A DNA stretch of 6,326 nt, taken from positions 2,662 to 8,987 of the forward strand of contig DAMC01000069.1 in assembly GCA_002499525.1 (NCBI GenBank), given 5' to 3'. Shown piece by piece: positions 5,142 to 6,326 of this stretch (positions are counted from its first letter, which is position 1; every line of letters begins with the position of its first letter). This stretch comes from Nitrosopumilales archaeon UBA218 (GTDB taxonomy: Archaea; Thermoproteota; Nitrososphaeria; Nitrososphaerales; Nitrosopumilaceae). The notes under the pieces were generated by a model. The model made no database searches. It was not told the origin of the DNA and was given only the letters and a program-made list of their open reading frames with translations. Position numbers and translations under genes: made by a program.

Positions 5142-5150
5142 AAATATTAA
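5142..5150 (-). promoter_or_regulatory. TATA-like box for the guide-RNA candidate
   Basis: The minus strand reads TTAATATTT, centred about 26 nt before base 5120, so transcription would start roughly 11 nt before the first basal stem. It begins only 7 nt past the pheT stop, in the pheT 3' leader-out region. A TTTTT at 5126-5122 between box and RNA could end pheT transcripts. Confidence 0.45.
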
Positions 5151-5157
5151 GTCAGAT

Positions 5158-6326
5158 CTAAACGATAAATTCCGACAAAACTAGTTCAAAGCCACTTACA
5201 GGTACACGAATTTTGAAATTATCTATGACTTGAGGATCTATTTCACCAATAATTCCAACTTTTTTACCATTGACTAGGATATCGGCAGTTTTTCCCTTGG
5301 CCAACATAGGATCAGTACTAGTTTTAGTTTGGCATTCAATGTTTGCATCGGTTTTAAGTAAAGATTGCAAGATTGATTTGATCTCAGTATATGCGGATTC
5401 CTTGTGAGCGCTAACGCATGCAAGAGATATTGATTCTTTTATTGGTGAGTCATTTGTGAAAATAATTCCGGTCTCAAATAATTTCTGCGGATAGGATTCA
5501 TGGATGTTAGTAGAGAGATTCTCTAACAGTCCAGGTAGAATCGAATCACGAAGAACAGTATGCTCTTGGCTTTTTGATTCTACGACTTCAATTAGCTTTG
5601 ATGGATCACGTTTTGTATTATCATAGAGTGTTTGTCTATTTGTCAGTGAGGAGTTTAATGCTTCAGTGTAACCCAATCCAATCATAATCTGAGTAAGCTC
5701 GTCGAGTTTTTGTGTGGTTTGGCTTTTTTGGCCTATCGATGTAGAGGGCGGAAGTGTGGTCGAAATGTTTTGTATTCCATAGCCAAGAGCTACTTCTTCT
5801 ACAAGATCCATAGGGCCCAATATATCAAAACGATAACTCGGGATTTTGCAAAGAATTTTTTTTGATTTTATAGTCGCATCCAATCTACATTTTTTCAACA
5901 TTTTACAGATATTTTCCGCCGATAGCATAATTCCTAAAGTTTGGTTTACAAGATTCGGTTCAAGCGATATGATTCTGTCTTTAAGAGAGTCTGCTGAGCT
6001 TCTAGAATCAGTCTTAATATCGTATAAGGTAAAGCCTAGGCCTTGCAACGTAATTCCAATAACGGCTAGGGTGTCAGCCACTGCTTCAAATTCATTTCCC
6101 GTTACCTCAACTAGGAGATTCCTAGTTTTCGTTGATACTGAGGTTAATGACGAGTTGATGATTGGTGGGAATGATATTGTGTTCTGTTTTTGATCCAAAA
6201 TCATAGGAACTGTTTTGATATCGGTCAATAATGAAGAGTATTCTTTTCCAGTGTCTGTTTCATCAAGAATTTGTGAGACAGTCATTTCATTTTTCATTAA
6301 AAGCGGTACGAATTTGTGTTCTCTGG
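5158..6326 (-). CDS. pheT: Phenylalanyl-tRNA synthetase beta subunit, archaeal type (C-terminal part, runs off the right edge)
   Basis: Beta subunit of the cytosolic (alpha-beta)2 synthetase that charges tRNA-Phe and edits mischarged tyrosine. The frame continues upstream of the Met at 6297 to the window edge (REHKFVPLL just before it), so that Met is internal and the gene starts outside the window. About 388 residues are visible of the roughly 550 usual for the archaeal form. Counting from the internal Met: the end of the B3/B4 region covers 1-90, including SFPPIINS at 42-49; the B5 domain spans about 95-190 with the hallmark PSYRFDILGPMDLVEEVALGYG at 153-174 (P-x-Y-R-x-D-I and D-x-x-E-E-V); the catalytic-like core follows, with LRDSILPGLLENL at 249-261 and GEIDP...VSGFEL at 351-371. 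The N-terminal part is missing only because of the window edge. TAG stop at 5158. Confidence 0.96.
   Translation of the reverse strand, partial: REHKFVPLLMKNEMTVSQILDETDTGKEYSSLLTDIKTVPMILDQKQNTISFPPIINSSLTSVSTKTRNLLVEVTGNEFEAVADTLAVIGITLQGLGFTLYDIKTDSRSSADSLKDRIISLEPNLVNQTLGIMLSAENICKMLKKCRLDATIKSKKILCKIPSYRFDILGPMDLVEEVALGYGIQNISTTLPPSTSIGQKSQTTQKLDELTQIMIGLGYTEALNSSLTNRQTLYDNTKRDPSKLIEVVESKSQEHTVLRDSILPGLLENLSTNIHESYPQKLFETGIIFTNDSPIKESISLACVSAHKESAYTEIKSILQSLLKTDANIECQTKTSTDPMLAKGKTADILVNGKKVGIIGEIDPQVIDNFKIRVPVSGFELVLSEFIV

Noticed and set aside
5846..6193. Plus-strand 115-codon frame
   Set aside because: Antisense to pheT, whose family motifs are unmistakable in the other strand.
6295..6297. 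Met codon as the start of pheT
   Set aside because: The reading frame continues upstream with PheT-like residues (HKFVPLL) to the edge of the window, so it is internal.

Overview
The window looks like chromosomal DNA from an ammonia-oxidising archaeon of the Nitrososphaerota (Thaumarchaeota), probably Nitrosopumilus-like. This rests on the AT-rich composition, an archaeal-type PheT, TATA boxes sitting about 26 nt before start codons (leaderless or nearly leaderless genes), a free-standing Lrp/AsnC ligand-binding domain, small Cys-rich proteins and a mitochondrial-type aconitase. The assignment comes from protein character alone; no database was searched.

Layout. Bases 1-301 hold a possible plus-strand gene tail, a doubtful 33-residue ORF and a 7-bp hairpin. 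Aconitase fills 302-2572 on the minus strand. A 165-bp divergent promoter region (2573-2737) carries a TATA box in each direction, a strong Shine-Dalgarno, and a 9-bp inverted repeat overlapping the rightward TATA box. The plus-strand gene 2738-3373 encodes an unrecognised 211-residue protein that may have a degenerate PD-(D/E)XK nuclease-like fold. It meets, stop codon over stop codon, a minus-strand 72-residue zinc-ribbon-like protein. Continuing on the minus strand are a 187-residue HELTH protein (putative metallohydrolase), a 79-residue stand-alone RAM domain, a 135-residue EVE-domain protein, and the C-terminal two thirds of PheT, which runs off the right edge.

The most interesting element is the non-coding stretch 4962-5121 between pheT and the EVE gene. 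Read on the minus strand it folds into two successive long hairpins, each followed by an ACA trinucleotide 13-16 nt below the top of an internal loop, with G-A-rich kink-turn-like apical elements. A TATA-like box lies about 26 nt before the predicted 5' end. This is the architecture of an archaeal two-hairpin H/ACA pseudouridylation guide RNA. Several stem pairs are G-U on the minus strand and would be A-C mismatches on the plus strand, so the strand is well determined.

Working together: pheT (tRNA charging), the guide-RNA candidate (RNA modification) and the EVE protein (a family that recognises modified bases) form a translation/RNA-modification neighbourhood. Aconitase serves the citrate branch of central carbon metabolism and has its own promoter. 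The RAM protein and the HELTH protein are spaced like an operon.
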